DNA from: Aquimixticola soesokkakensis
Lineage (GTDB): Bacteria; Pseudomonadota; Alphaproteobacteria; Rhodobacterales; Rhodobacteraceae
Assembly (NCBI RefSeq): GCF_900172375.1
Contig: NZ_FWFS01000015.1
Span: 1-44,420 of the forward strand
Length of the DNA: 44,420 bases
Direction: 5' to 3'
The position numbers and the translations under genes are program-made. The notes under the pieces are model-generated. The model ran no database searches. It saw only the letters and a list, made by a program, of their open reading frames with translations, and was not told where the DNA came from. Positions 10,101 to 18,306 of the stretch are shown piece by piece (position 1 is the first letter of the stretch; every line of letters starts with the position of its first letter).

Positions 10101-10396
10101 GCAAACTCCTTCAAAGCTTTATCGCGTCTTCCCCCGGGCGGCTGGAGACACTCGGCCCGGATATCGAAAGCCGCAACTACGAAGACGTGCGCCGCACCGC
10201 CCATACGTTGAAAAGCTCGTCAAAAATGGTCGGCGCGATGGCCATGGCGGAAGTCGCCGAAAAACTCGAGGCCGAAGCGCGCAAGCCCAACCCCTCGCGC
10301 GCCGACGCCACCCGCTACAAACAGGCGCTCAATGCCGCTTACGCGGCCTATATCGAGCGCCTGCGTCAAAGCAAAAACCTTGCGAAATCTGCCTGA
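7112..10396 (+). CDS. Hybrid sensor histidine kinase: CHASE-like sensor, HisKA, HATPase, two receivers, Hpt
   Basis: 1094 residues. TM1 is ~22-41 and TM2 ~277-297. Between them is a ~230-residue periplasmic CHASE-like domain ([20 protein letters not shown]...RGFLFVTY). HisKA carries phospho-His333 in [11 protein letters not shown], and the ATPase domain has VEDTGIGIE and [10 protein letters not shown] receiver-like segment without a clear acceptor Asp follows, then a full receiver ([27 protein letters not shown]), a long Pro/Ala-rich linker and a C-terminal Hpt domain ([11 protein letters not shown]). This is a complete His-Asp-His relay, so it probably phosphorylates the response regulator encoded just upstream. 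The start is the ATG after GTGAGG; a GTG at 7097 overlapping the upstream stop is possible. The sugar-binding protein gene follows after 9 bases, which suggests a shared sensing role. Confidence 0.9.
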   Translation: MTDELSDPTKTKSPASQRRHPRLAVLVLSAFLAAALVLDYLTLQHDFQARLATDARSFTEQVQTNLDQSLNHPYQNMIALEGLILASEAIDPDELSIFASVVIGGGVDVANTYGWVPLAVGEQMLSIADNADASHLPFDKLARDVQARFRRIQRDPTDQILFFEGGVLPGQNNNSDLITLLHPVYETRAAQEVRGFLFVTYSIRRLLLFSDLPALSFATKVEMAAPLGFTTLFERPGQPGFTTPLAAVAHVGPMTLQVFAQYQAATFWSHVIERKSVSQLILFVGMIIVGLSAYINLKQIRLSRQAARTSASAAEASTQANYQKTRFLATMSHEMRTPLNGIIGMADLLMDTQLDEGQRKNLSTLSGSAENLLALINQILDFSKIEAGEVVLDPQICDLGEIVTNVSNALSILAATKKIELVTILPMQACLPVLVDSMKLRQILTNLLSNAIKFTQKGSVTLRVDFMEQGADGTVVLKFTVEDTGIGIESSRLQAVFEPFEQADVSTTRNYGGTGLGLPITRDLARAMGSDITAHSEIGRGSTFSFMLRMEADCTAQPFRRERCVLGIQNTLVVLTDTQRRIAALIALESSGAQPVSIPDIEQANAAIQAAIERCDPFDLVLVEDAAAARKISEFQAKTPGAGKLKVGILRSSILGNEPMSQDEQSSACFVLNAPHTAGAVTCAIATAFHHRSFSKVDEQDTKSEVAITFDGLRVLLVDDDEVNQIYGLALLEKLGCVVTSAWNGQEALEKIGDGKSLDVIFMDCQMPIMDGLTATRELKCRMAAGDVAVLPIIALTANAQKEDREACLQAGMNEFLSKPVRQKEVTQILAQLRPKAQVRARVPVIPVKDPVPQFLSGAEPPQATAAPQKPVSPDVPDDAVPDSPVSPPASAPVKEVVKALPPDPEAPGQKPVMPANATPQADVAKAPPVVTPPPPSKPALSGLDKIPQAATSAPKPAPVPSPVEQAQEPAAYVPKNSVLAVEVLRETKEMLGGGFGKLLQSFIASSPGRLETLGPDIESRNYEDVRRTAHTLKSSSKMVGAMAMAEVAEKLEAEARKPNPSRADATRYKQALNAAYAAYIERLRQSKNLAKSA

Positions 10397-10405
10397 GGAG
10401 CCAAA

Positions 10406-11347
10406 ATGTTTCGAACGATCCTATGTGCGAGCCTTTTGAGTGCAGTTGTCAGTCAAGGCGCTGCTGCCCAACAGAAAATCGTTACTGTCATTGTAAACGA
10501 CCCCTCGAACCCCTTTTGGTTTGCCGAAGGAGAAGCGGCCAAACGCCAGGCGCAAAGCCTTGGCTACCGTGTGCATGTCTATGCCCATTCGGGCGACCTA
10601 AAAACCGAGGCACAGCTTATGTCGCGCGCGATCGCCCATCAAAGCAGCGCCATCTTGCTTGATCCGGCAAGCTCGGAGAAATCCCTCTCGTCCATCAGGG
10701 CCGTAAAAGACGCCGAGATTCCGGTGTTTATCTTGAATTCGCGTGTCAAAGAGGGCATCAGCCAAGGGCAGTTCGTTTCCGACAATCTGGCCTGTGCGCG
10801 CAATTCTGCGATGAATTTTGCACGTTTCATGGGCCAAAAGGGCCGCTACATCATCCTGCACGGCCCTGGAAGCGATCTGAATTCCAAACTGCGGCGCAGC
10901 GGCTTCGAAGAGGTCTTGCAGGGCTATCCGGAGCTTCAACCTGTCGCAAGCGTGGTCGCCTCATGGAAGCGCGATGTCGCCTTCGAACTCGTCACGGGCC
11001 TGGTGGCCTCGGGGGTCAAATTTGAAGGCATCCTTGCCGCCAATGACGAGATGGCTCTGGGGGCTTTCGACGCGGTGAGAAATGAAAGCTGGGCTGCTGG
11101 CATTGCAATCGGCGGCTTTGACGGCTCCCCCGAAGCGGTCCGCGCCGTCGCCGAGAGCAAGCTCAGCTACACGGTTTTGCAGCCCATCGTAGAAATTTCC
11201 CGAAAAGCGACGATCCAGATGGACAGCCTGATCCGCAGCGGAAAAACGCTCGCAAGCGCGGAAGTTCAAAGCTTCCCCTGCGACATCATCACAGTCCAGA
11301 ATGCGCCGCTTGCCCTGCAAAGCGGGTTTGAGTTGCAAACCCAGTAG
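10406..11347 (+). CDS. Periplasmic sugar-binding protein (RbsB/LuxP type), orphan, paired with a sensor kinase
   Basis: 313 residues with a Sec signal peptide (residues ~1-21, cleavage near GAAA/QQ). The body matches the two-lobed ribose/galactose-binding fold: VIVNDPSNPFWFAEGEAA near the start, LLDPASSE in lobe 1, LAANDEMALGAFDAV and IGGFDGSPEAV in lobe 2. No permease or ATPase gene is adjacent; instead it follows a CHASE-domain kinase by 9 bases, with AGGAG before the ATG. The arrangement recalls LuxP-LuxQ and similar binding-protein/kinase pairs, so a role as ligand receptor for the kinase is inferred. The ligand cannot be told from the sequence. It is the last gene of the plus-strand block and faces yaeQ tail to tail. 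Confidence 0.88.
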   Translation: MFRTILCASLLSAVVSQGAAAQQKIVTVIVNDPSNPFWFAEGEAAKRQAQSLGYRVHVYAHSGDLKTEAQLMSRAIAHQSSAILLDPASSEKSLSSIRAVKDAEIPVFILNSRVKEGISQGQFVSDNLACARNSAMNFARFMGQKGRYIILHGPGSDLNSKLRRSGFEEVLQGYPELQPVASVVASWKRDVAFELVTGLVASGVKFEGILAANDEMALGAFDAVRNESWAAGIAIGGFDGSPEAVRAVAESKLSYTVLQPIVEISRKATIQMDSLIRSGKTLASAEVQSFPCDIITVQNAPLALQSGFELQTQ

Positions 11348-11401
11348 CCCTGCCGGATCGCCCGACGCTTGGGCAAAACGAAAGCCTGTGAGCAATACTT
11401 T

Positions 11402-11947
11402 CTAGCTGTCATCCTTCCATATTTGGGGCGTGACGTAGAGCGTGGTCTCGTCGAGGCCGATCATGACGTCGCCCTCCTGAATATTGACCTGAAGTTTCAT
11501 CGCGCGGTTTGCCAGTTGCGCAAGCGCGGTGGTATCGGCCTGGGCAAAATTCACCACACGGAGGTTGTCGAAACGGCTGGTGCTGTTCTGGATTTTCTCC
11601 CACCACATCTCGGCGGTTTTGCCGCCATAGGGGTAGACAATCACGGATTTCGCCTTGCTACAGGACTGGCGCACAACCTTTTCACTTGGAAGCCCGAGCG
11701 CGACCCAAAGATCAATCTCGCCGCTCAGGCTTTTTTGCCAGATGTCGGGCTCGTCGTCCGTGGACAGACCTTTGGTCAGCTCCAGATGCTCATGCGCATT
11801 CAACGCAAAGGCAAGGAGGCGGACCATCAACCGCTCGTCGGTCTCCGAGGGATGTTTGGCAACGGTCAGTTTGTGGGTCTCGTAATAGTGTCGATCCATA
11901 TCGCAGACCGACAGCTCGATTTTGTAAATAGTGGCATTTTGCGCCAT
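11402..11947 (-). CDS. yaeQ: YaeQ family protein
   Basis: 181 residues, the usual YaeQ length. Family features visible are an N-terminal IYKIELSVCDMDRHYYETH, the LMVRLLAFALNAHEHL segment, DEPDIWQKSLSGEIDLWVAL, and the C-terminal VNIQEGDVMIGL. YaeQ proteins have a PD-(D/E)XK-like fold; the E. coli protein was once linked to hemolysin expression through RfaH suppression, but the biochemical role is unsettled. It is a single gene, convergent with the sugar-binding protein gene and divergent from the dehydrogenase gene at 12165. Confidence 0.93.
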   Translation of the reverse strand: MAQNATIYKIELSVCDMDRHYYETHKLTVAKHPSETDERLMVRLLAFALNAHEHLELTKGLSTDDEPDIWQKSLSGEIDLWVALGLPSEKVVRQSCSKAKSVIVYPYGGKTAEMWWEKIQNSTSRFDNLRVVNFAQADTTALAQLANRAMKLQVNIQEGDVMIGLDETTLYVTPQIWKDDS

Positions 11948-12164
11948 GATCAGTCCAAACTCCCAAGGATCGGTCTGCCTACCCCGTCCACGGCGCTTTT
12001 GGAAGCGGTTAAGGTCGCGGCCCCTGTCAGCTCAGGCATGGCCACCTCGCACAGCGGGGGCGGCATAGGGTGACACAGGCGGCGCTTGTGCGCCTGCCGC
12101 AGCGGCAGAATGGAACCTGACGTGAGGCCCGATTGTTGCTTTGGTAACGAACAAAGGAACAGTC

Positions 12165-13541
12165 ATGTCCACGATCACAACGACCAACCCCGCGACTGGA
12201 AAGACGATCCAGACCTATCCGATGATGTCCGCCCAAGAGGCCACCGCAAAACTGCAAGCCGCGCACGGCGCCTTTGAGGACTGGCGCCACCTCACACACG
12301 CCCAACGCGCGCCCTATCTGACCAAGATCGCTGAAACCCTGCGCGGCGCGGCCGATGAGCTGGCTGCATTGATGACGCAGGAAACCGGCAAATTGCTCAG
12401 GGATGGCAAGCGCGAAGTCGACCTCTGCGCCGCGCTTTTTGACTATTGCGCCAAAAACGGACCCGCTCTTTTGGCTGATGAGGACCGCACCCATGGCGCG
12501 GATGGCGCGCGCGGCGTCGTCAGCTATCAGCCGACTGGCGTGATTTATTCCATCCAGCCGTGGAATTTCCCTCTGTATCAACCCGTGCGCGTGCTGGCCG
12601 CCAACCTGATGGCGGGGAACGCCTGCGTGCTGAAACATGCGAGCATCTGCACAGGCACGGGGCTGCGTTTGCGCGAGCTCTGCATCGAAGCGGGTCTGCC
12701 CGAGGATCTGTTTCAGGTCATCCTGATCGACCATGACACCAGCGACACGCTGATCGCGCACCCGTTGGTGCGGGGCGTGACCCTGACGGGCAGTGATGGC
12801 GCGGGGCGTCACGTTGGCGCCGTGGCCGCCAAAGCTTTGAAGAAAACCGTGCTCGAACTCGGATCCAACGACGCCTATCTCGTGCTGGAAGACGCGGACA
12901 TCGAAACAGCCGTCAAATATTGCGTGATGGGGCGGCTCTATAATAACGGGGAAACCTGCGTCGCGGCCAAACGGTTTGTCGTGACCGACAAAGTTTATGA
13001 CGCCTTCCTGGACGCCTTTGTCGCGCAGATGGCGTCGATCAAAATGGGCGATCCGGCCGACGAAAGCACCCAACTTGGCCCGCTGTCGAGCCAGGATCAA
13101 TGCGACACGGTCAAAGGCCAGGTCGAGGACAGCGTGACCGCGGGGGCCAAACTGTTGTGCGGCGGCGACGTTCCTGAGCGCGACGGGGCGTTTTACCCCG
13201 CCACGGTGCTTGTCGATGTCACCCCCGGAATGCCCGCCTATGACGACGAGATTTTCGGGCCGGTTGCCGCCGTGATCCGCGCCAAGGACGACACCGATGC
13301 GATGCGTATCGCCAACGACAGCCGCTACGGTCTGGGCGGCGGCATCTTCTGCAAGGACGAAGAGCGGGCGCTGAAACTGGCCCGCGATCACTTTGACACG
13401 GGCATGGTGCGCATCAATTCATTCGGCGCAGCCGATCCGAACATGCCCTTTGGCGGGGTCAAGGACTCCGGCTATGGGCGCGAACACGGGGGCTTTGGGA
13501 TGAAGGAATTCGTCAACGTCAAAGCGATCTTCCTGCCCTGA
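12165..13541 (+). CDS. sad: NAD(P)-dependent succinate-semialdehyde dehydrogenase, Sad/YneI type
   Basis: 458 residues, close to the 462 of E. coli Sad (YneI). It has the aldehyde dehydrogenase fold: PWNFPLYQPVR in the coenzyme site, VTLTGSDGAGRHVG, general-base Glu in VLELGSNDAYLV and nucleophile Cys in NNGETCVAAKRFVV. C-terminal FGGVKDSGYGREHGGFGMKEF is also typical. The family oxidises succinic semialdehyde to succinate with NAD(P)+ in the cytoplasm. The substrate here is assigned by resemblance only. The ATG at 12165 is chosen because AAAGGA lies about 6 bases upstream; the upstream in-frame start at 12141 has no such site. The next gene follows after 36 bases, so co-transcription is possible. 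Confidence 0.82.
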   Translation: MSTITTTNPATGKTIQTYPMMSAQEATAKLQAAHGAFEDWRHLTHAQRAPYLTKIAETLRGAADELAALMTQETGKLLRDGKREVDLCAALFDYCAKNGPALLADEDRTHGADGARGVVSYQPTGVIYSIQPWNFPLYQPVRVLAANLMAGNACVLKHASICTGTGLRLRELCIEAGLPEDLFQVILIDHDTSDTLIAHPLVRGVTLTGSDGAGRHVGAVAAKALKKTVLELGSNDAYLVLEDADIETAVKYCVMGRLYNNGETCVAAKRFVVTDKVYDAFLDAFVAQMASIKMGDPADESTQLGPLSSQDQCDTVKGQVEDSVTAGAKLLCGGDVPERDGAFYPATVLVDVTPGMPAYDDEIFGPVAAVIRAKDDTDAMRIANDSRYGLGGGIFCKDEERALKLARDHFDTGMVRINSFGAADPNMPFGGVKDSGYGREHGGFGMKEFVNVKAIFLP

Positions 13542-13577
13542 TCCGCTTAAATTCAAAAAGACAGAAAGGACAGCATT

Positions 13578-14180
13578 ATGTCTTTGAACATTCTCATCGC
13601 CGGCGCGACCGGTGCAACGGGGCGCATTCTGGCCCAAGATCTTTTGGACCACGGCCACAGCGTCACGGCCCTTGTGCGTGAAAGTTCCGACACCAGCAGC
13701 CTGCCCGCAGGCGTTCGTCTACGCAGCGGCGATCTTACCGATCTTCAGCCGGGTGCCTGTGACGGCATGGATGTGGCGGTGTTTGCGGCGGGGTCAGGCG
13801 GGGCAACCGGACCGGATATGACCGATAAAGTCGATCGCGACGGCGCAAAGCGTCTCATCGATCTGGCCAAAGAGGCCGGGCTCAGCCGCTTTGTGATGCT
13901 TAGCTCCATCGGGGCGGATCACCCCGATGGGGGCAGCCCTCTGGCACATTATCTTCAGGCGAAACACGACGCCGACGCGCATCTGAAGGCCTCAGGGCTC
14001 ACCTATGCAATCCTGCGCCCTGTGAGCCTGACCAACGACGGGCGCAGCGCCAAAATCGTGCTGGGCGGAGAGGTCGACAAAAGCGCCAAAGCAAGCCGCG
14101 CGGATGTTGCCGCCGTCCTTGCCCAAGCCGCAACCTCGTCGGAATTCGACGGTAAGGCGCTGGACATGCAATCGGCCTAA
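13578..14180 (+). CDS. NAD(P)-binding NmrA/atypical SDR family protein
   Basis: 200 residues. The N-terminal IAGATGATGRILAQDLLDHG is the GxxGxxG dinucleotide-binding site of atypical short-chain dehydrogenases. VFAAGSGG, FVMLSSIGADHP and YLQAKHDADAHLKASGL follow, with the ILRPVSL motif seen in NmrA-like and YwnB/SDR_a5-like proteins. The canonical YxxxK is replaced by YLQAK. Such proteins are redox sensors or reductases of unclear substrate. AGAAAGGA precedes the ATG. It is downstream of the semialdehyde dehydrogenase gene and converges with the cysteine-rich protein gene. Confidence 0.85.
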   Translation: MSLNILIAGATGATGRILAQDLLDHGHSVTALVRESSDTSSLPAGVRLRSGDLTDLQPGACDGMDVAVFAAGSGGATGPDMTDKVDRDGAKRLIDLAKEAGLSRFVMLSSIGADHPDGGSPLAHYLQAKHDADAHLKASGLTYAILRPVSLTNDGRSAKIVLGGEVDKSAKASRADVAAVLAQAATSSEFDGKALDMQSA

Positions 14181-14198
14181 GCTGGGACCCGCGCCGCC

Positions 14199-14735
14199 TT
14201 AAACCACGGGTTTTCCGTCGGCTGGGGGTGGCGCGGGCCACAAATCGCGGATCGTGTGGAAATACAAATCGATTTCCAACCCGAGGCCAACATCGAACTC
14301 CGCAAGATCCTGACCCTCCCAGCGCTGATCCTCCAAACGTGCAAGAAAGCCCGCGCGGGCGTGCTCATCTTGTGGCGCGAGAGGCAACATCTGCGCCGCA
14401 CGCAACAGATCGATGCGTTTGTGAACCTCGCGCATCGCTGAAAACGCCTCCATCATCATCGACGTCAGCCGCGCATCATCGCGCCACGAACGCCCGTCAA
14501 ACACCTCCTGGACCACGCGATTGCCCGCACCGAGACAGTCATAGGCCACGCAACCGGACATGCCCTGGGCCATCAGGTCATCGTGAATACCGCAGGCATG
14601 GTGCGACAGATTGCGACAGGGCTCGCAGGGGTTCTTGCTAAACGCGAAATCCTTGCCCTTGTCGAACGCAAGCACAAGGCAACACAGCGCGGCACATTTC
14701 GAACAATCGGTCTGGAGAAGGTCAATTTCGCTCAT
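14199..14735 (-). CDS. Cysteine-rich hypothetical protein (CxxCxxxCC cluster)
   Basis: 178 residues. The N-terminal half has a Cys pattern that could bind a metal or Fe-S cluster: DCSKCAALCC, then NPCEPCRNL, HACGIHDDL, GCVAYDCLGAG. The C-terminal half is helical without recognised motifs. Similar Cys-rich modules occur alone or fused to pentapeptide repeats in other bacteria, and the pattern recalls YkgJ-type proteins; no function is established from this. The start at 14735 is preferred because upstream in-frame codons run into the decayed insertion sequence that begins about 55 bases away. That element may have replaced the original promoter region. Confidence 0.7.
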   Translation of the reverse strand: MSEIDLLQTDCSKCAALCCLVLAFDKGKDFAFSKNPCEPCRNLSHHACGIHDDLMAQGMSGCVAYDCLGAGNRVVQEVFDGRSWRDDARLTSMMMEAFSAMREVHKRIDLLRAAQMLPLAPQDEHARAGFLARLEDQRWEGQDLAEFDVGLGLEIDLYFHTIRDLWPAPPPADGKPVV

Positions 14736-14789
14736 TGCGGCTTTCGCTTTCGGGCCTCGGTAATCCCCCCGTTTTTGCGAGGGCTTGAA

Positions 14790-15885
14790 CGTAGAATTTA
14801 CGCGGCCATTCTCGGTTTCTGGGCGGGGATCATGCCGCCATTGCCCATGTTGGGGCGCTCGTTGTTGTAGGACCAGAGCCACTCAGTGGCAACTTGCTGC
14901 ACCTCGTCGAGGGTTGCGAAGATGTGGAGGTCCAGCCATTCATGCCGGACCCTCCGATTGTAGCGCTCTACATAAGCATTTTGCTGCGGCTTCCCGGGCT
15001 GGATGTGGGCAAGAGCGATGCCCTTGTGTTCGGCCCATTCCATCAACGCTCCACTGACTATTCAAGCCCGTTGTCCACCCGGATCGTCTTCGGAAGGCCA
15101 CGCCATTGATGATCCGGTTCAGGGCCCGGACAACCCGCTCGGCAGGCCGCGAGAAGTCGACCTCGATGCCGAGCCCCCCCGGTTGAAGTCGTCCAGAACT
15201 TCAGCAGCCGGAACTGGCGCCCATCTTCAAGCCGGTCGGCCATGAAATCCATGGACCAGACCTCATTCGCCGCCTCTGGAATCGCCAGCACCTCGCGCTT
15301 TAACCGCTTGCGGGGCTTGATTGTCACCCGGCAGGGCATCCCACAGGGCTGTCCCGAGAGGGGCGCAGGTTCAGCTCCAGTTTGCGATAGATCCGGTACA
15401 CGCGCTTGTGGTTCCAGCCATGGCCCTGAACATTGCGCATGTACACGAGAGACCGAAGCCCCAGGTCTTCTTCGCGTTCGTCAGCCCAAGCAACAGGTCG
15501 GCGATCTGCTCGTTCTCGTCGTCCAGCTTGGGGCTGTACCGGTAACAGGTCTCGCTGACCTCGAAGGCCGGCATGATGAGAACATTGATCGCCATTGGTT
15601 CAAGAATAATGGTCGAATGCAATGCTGACGCCCTTCATCGCCACCGCTTTCACGGCCAACTCTCGGCGCTGAGCTGGCCGTTTTATTTCCAGGTGCCTCC
15701 TTCAAAAGGTCATTCTGCATGCTGACGTCGACATACATCCGCTTCAGGCGTCGGTTTTCCTCGGCCATCGCCTTCATCTCGCTGATGAGGCTGGCATCCA
15801 TGCCGCCGTACTTCGCCCGCCACTTGTGCTGCTCATGCCGTGTTCGCGGCACAGCTCCGCAGCGGAAACACCGCCCTCTCGGGCC
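14790..15885 (-). mobile_element. Decayed IS3-family insertion sequence (orfA and orfB fragments)
   Basis: On the minus strand, pieces of one IS3-family element can be read in order but in different frames. An orfA tail (about 15840-15700) has HKWRAKYGGMDASLISE and ENRRLKRMYVDVSMQNDLLKEA-type helices. An orfB start (15622-15371) has IADLLLGLTNAKKTWGFGL. An orfB middle (15339-15058) carries ANEVWSMDFMADRLEDGR and RVDNG, and an orfB end (15046-14798) carries HIQPGKPQQNAYVERYNR and the terminal YNNERPNMG. At least three frameshifts and a missing orfA N-terminus make the transposase non-functional. No clean terminal repeats or target duplication were seen. Confidence 0.85.
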
Positions 15886-15910
15886 AGCGCGCAGCTGGGG
15901 AGAACCCTTC

Positions 15911-16120
15911 GTGCCGGAAACCCTGCCTGCCCGCGAAGTGCTGGCCGACAGCCGGCCCCTCAAAGGCGGTTGCGCTGCAGGCATCGCGACGGTCGGTACC
16001 GCCGGTGTCGAAGTCGCGCAAGAGGTCCTGGCGGAAACGCAATCCGCCATCCTGCCCCTGGTGTCGTATCTCAACACCCTGCGCTGGCTTTTCATCGCTG
16101 TGGCGCTGATCGTGACCTGC
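15911..16120 (+). pseudogene. Fragment of a prophage endolysin/holin-associated muramidase C-terminus
   Basis: About 70 codons read VPETLPAREVLADSRPLKGG, then AAGIATVGTAGVEVAQEVLA, then SAILPLVSYLNTLRWLFIAVA. The transmembrane C-terminus after a 'LADSR..KG' motif resembles the tail of phage lysis proteins (holin-associated N-acetylmuramidases) common in Rhodobacterales prophages. The catalytic N-terminal part is absent; the decayed IS3 element abuts it upstream, and the similarity stops near 16120 before a basic, unrelated tail. I take it as a prophage scrap left by rearrangement. The family link rests on remembered resemblance and was not searched. Confidence 0.5.
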
Positions 16121-16445
16121 CCCCCCGGTCGTCCCTCGTTAATACCGAGAGTCCTCAGGTTTGATATTCGTCGGTTTCGGGTGTGGCAAGCGCGTCGGGT
16201 GCGGAGCGACTATGTCGTACTGCGCGATCAAGCGCGGGCGTGCCGGTAAAAGCCGGGCCGGACGAAGGTTCCGCAGGAAGCGAAAGACGCCTAGACTGCG
16301 GCGCATCGCCCGGCCTGTTTCATGGATTCACGCTATCAACGCGCGGCAGCTATCCGCTGCTGGTCGACGATGGCAGATGCGGTCATTCCAGTCCCGTACC
16401 GCGAGGGGCACAATTGTGTCCCTGCCATGGGCGTGTCCTTCGCCC
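16121..16445. other. Intergenic stretch without a supported gene
   Basis: Between the prophage fragment and the end of mcrC. Open frames here have no ribosome site and no recognisable protein pattern; no RNA gene or terminator was seen. Confidence 0.5.
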
Positions 16446-17762
16446 TCACGGTTCTGCGGCGGACATTTCTTCGATGCCGGTCAGGATCCGGCCGCGAATG
16501 CGGTCCACAAGGTCGGCACCGCTGGAGGTGTCGAAGCTTGCCGTTTCCAGCAGTGTTTCCTGATCCGTCACCCGGAACCGCGCGCGGATCCCTTCCTCGT
16601 CGCCCAGGCTCGCGTGGTGGGGATAAAGCAGCGTCAACCGCGGAGCCTTGTAGAGGTGAGCATAGGCCATCATCTGATAGACATCCGCCTGGGAGACCCC
16701 CTGTTTCGGATCGTCGATCCGCTCGGAAATACGTTTCCACTTGGTGTCGATCACATGGGCAACCTTATCGCCAAGCTTGATGAGGATGTCGGGCTTGGTT
16801 TGAAAAACCGCACGTTCGTCGTCGATCGACCTCAGACAAAACAGGCGGCCACCCTGCAGGGTCACGCGGAATTCGGACCCCGCCAGCGCCCGCGTCACCA
16901 GACGGCCGATGTACTCCTCGAACAGGACATTCATCTCGAACAACAGTGCCGATCCCTGCCCCGAGCCAGCGCTGGTCGTTTGGTACCGGTTGCGCAGGAA
17001 CAGCTGCGCCATTCCATAGAGTTCCTGCCAGGCACTGTTGGTGCGGTCGATGACAACATCGTCCCACTGCAGGGCCGGGAGATGCACCTGCGCGACCTCG
17101 GCATAAACGAAGGCCAGTTCCCGCAGCCGCTGAACATTCGTCGCGGTGCGCGACATGCCCGCCAGATGCACGATGGTCGCCTTCATGATGCGGTTGAGGG
17201 CGATATCCTCGGACAACTCATCAAAGCGGCAGGCCAGGCGGCCCGGGTTTGCGAGATGCCGCGTGAACTGACGCGGGATATCCAGCGATCCCCGCAAGGT
17301 CGGCAGGTCGTCGTCATGAAGGGTGTAGCGCCGCGGCATGCCCCGGCGCACCGCCTCGGTAAGCTTGTCGCAAAAGATGCGGATCAGGATTTCCAGCAGG
17401 GTTTCGCGCTGCCAGTCGAGGTCGGTCATACGTCCGGTCTCGACCTTGAGATTGAGGGCCACTGCAAGCATGTGCACAAGGCGCTTGCGGATCTCGCGCG
17501 TCTCCTGGGGCGAGCCTTCCTTTTCGCCGACGTCGATCTTCGGCAGGATTTCCAGCGTGCAGCCCGGCACCGCCAGAACGCCAACCACACCCCGCGCCCG
17601 CAGGTCATGGCGGCGATACTCCAGCACACCATCACCGCCGCGCCCAGCAAAGGGAGATGCCTTGGCCAGTGCTACAAGGCGCTGGGCAAGATGCGGCGGA
17701 ATGCATCCTTCCCCATCGCCATGGGGCACGGTCTTCCATTCGCCAACGCAGAAGGCGGGCAT
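16446..17762 (-). CDS. mcrC: McrC, nuclease subunit of the McrBC modification-dependent restriction system
   Basis: 438 residues. The N-terminal half has the McrC pattern (LEILPKIDVG, VRRGMPRRYTLHDDDLPTLRGSLDI, CRFDELSEDIALNRIMKAT). The C-terminal half holds a PD-(D/E)xK nuclease core (KPDILIK...HVIDTKWK, then QMMAYAHLY and LLYPHH). In the known system McrC joins the McrB GTPase hexamer and cuts DNA between methylcytosine-containing sites. Its ATG overlaps the mcrB stop (ATGA), so translation was coupled to mcrB. The coding sequence looks intact, but its partner gene is interrupted, so the pair is probably inactive unless the inserted element excises. The long N-terminal region without nuclease motifs is normal for McrC. 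Confidence 0.93.
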   Translation of the reverse strand: MPAFCVGEWKTVPHGDGEGCIPPHLAQRLVALAKASPFAGRGGDGVLEYRRHDLRARGVVGVLAVPGCTLEILPKIDVGEKEGSPQETREIRKRLVHMLAVALNLKVETGRMTDLDWQRETLLEILIRIFCDKLTEAVRRGMPRRYTLHDDDLPTLRGSLDIPRQFTRHLANPGRLACRFDELSEDIALNRIMKATIVHLAGMSRTATNVQRLRELAFVYAEVAQVHLPALQWDDVVIDRTNSAWQELYGMAQLFLRNRYQTTSAGSGQGSALLFEMNVLFEEYIGRLVTRALAGSEFRVTLQGGRLFCLRSIDDERAVFQTKPDILIKLGDKVAHVIDTKWKRISERIDDPKQGVSQADVYQMMAYAHLYKAPRLTLLYPHHASLGDEEGIRARFRVTDQETLLETASFDTSSGADLVDRIRGRILTGIEEMSAAEP

Positions 17763-18276
17763 CAGGGCGCGAACTCGGAGAAGTCGAACTGGTCCTTCAC
17801 CCGCCAGCGCAGTCTCTCGCCGCTGAAGTCATCAGCGGCAATTCCGGGCGGCGCAGTCAGGCGGCGCGCCTCCAGAAACCGGGATGGGCCCTGCGGGCCA
17901 TCGCCCAGAACCACGGCGACCTTCGACCAATCCTCGTAGAAATACTCGGACAGGAGCGGAATGACCTTGTGCCGCATGACGTCCTCGACCGCCTCGGCCG
18001 ATGTGCAGCCAGTGAAATAGGCGTGCCCGATCTGGTGTTCGCGGTCGAAGAGATACTCGATGCGGTCGTTGATCGTGGTCAGCAGCTTTTGCAGGTTTAT
18101 CCCGCCGACATTCGGGGACAGGACCGCCGGGTTCGGCATCAATTCCTTGAAGGTGAACCGACGGCGCAGGGCGGTATCCAGCAGCGCAATCGAGCGGTCG
18201 GCCGTGTTCATGGTGCCGATGACGTGCAAGTTCTGCGGTACACCAAAGCGCTTCTTGGAATAGGGCAAGGTCAGCT

Positions 18277-18284
18277 GGATTTCG
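18277..18284 (+). repeat. 8-bp target-site duplication, left copy
   Basis: GGATTTCG, identical to 20533-20540. The length fits IS1-family transposition (usually 8-9 bp). Removing one copy and the element restores the mcrB frame. Confidence 0.92.
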
Positions 18285-18306
18285 GGTAGTGTCTCAGTTT
18301 GAAATT
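18285..18306 (+). repeat. Left terminal inverted repeat of the IS1-family element
   Basis: Begins GGTAGTGTCTCAGTTTGAA. It pairs with 20511-20532 with one mismatch in 22 positions. The transposase stop codon (18296-18294) lies inside it. Confidence 0.92.

Noticed and set aside
12027-13391. 454-codon minus-strand open frame over the semialdehyde dehydrogenase gene
   Set aside because: Shadow of a well-supported gene with catalytic Cys and Glu motifs on the other strand.
16161-17939. 592-codon plus-strand open frame across mcrC
   Set aside because: Antisense to mcrC, which has the full McrC nuclease pattern; the translated frame shows no protein-like features.
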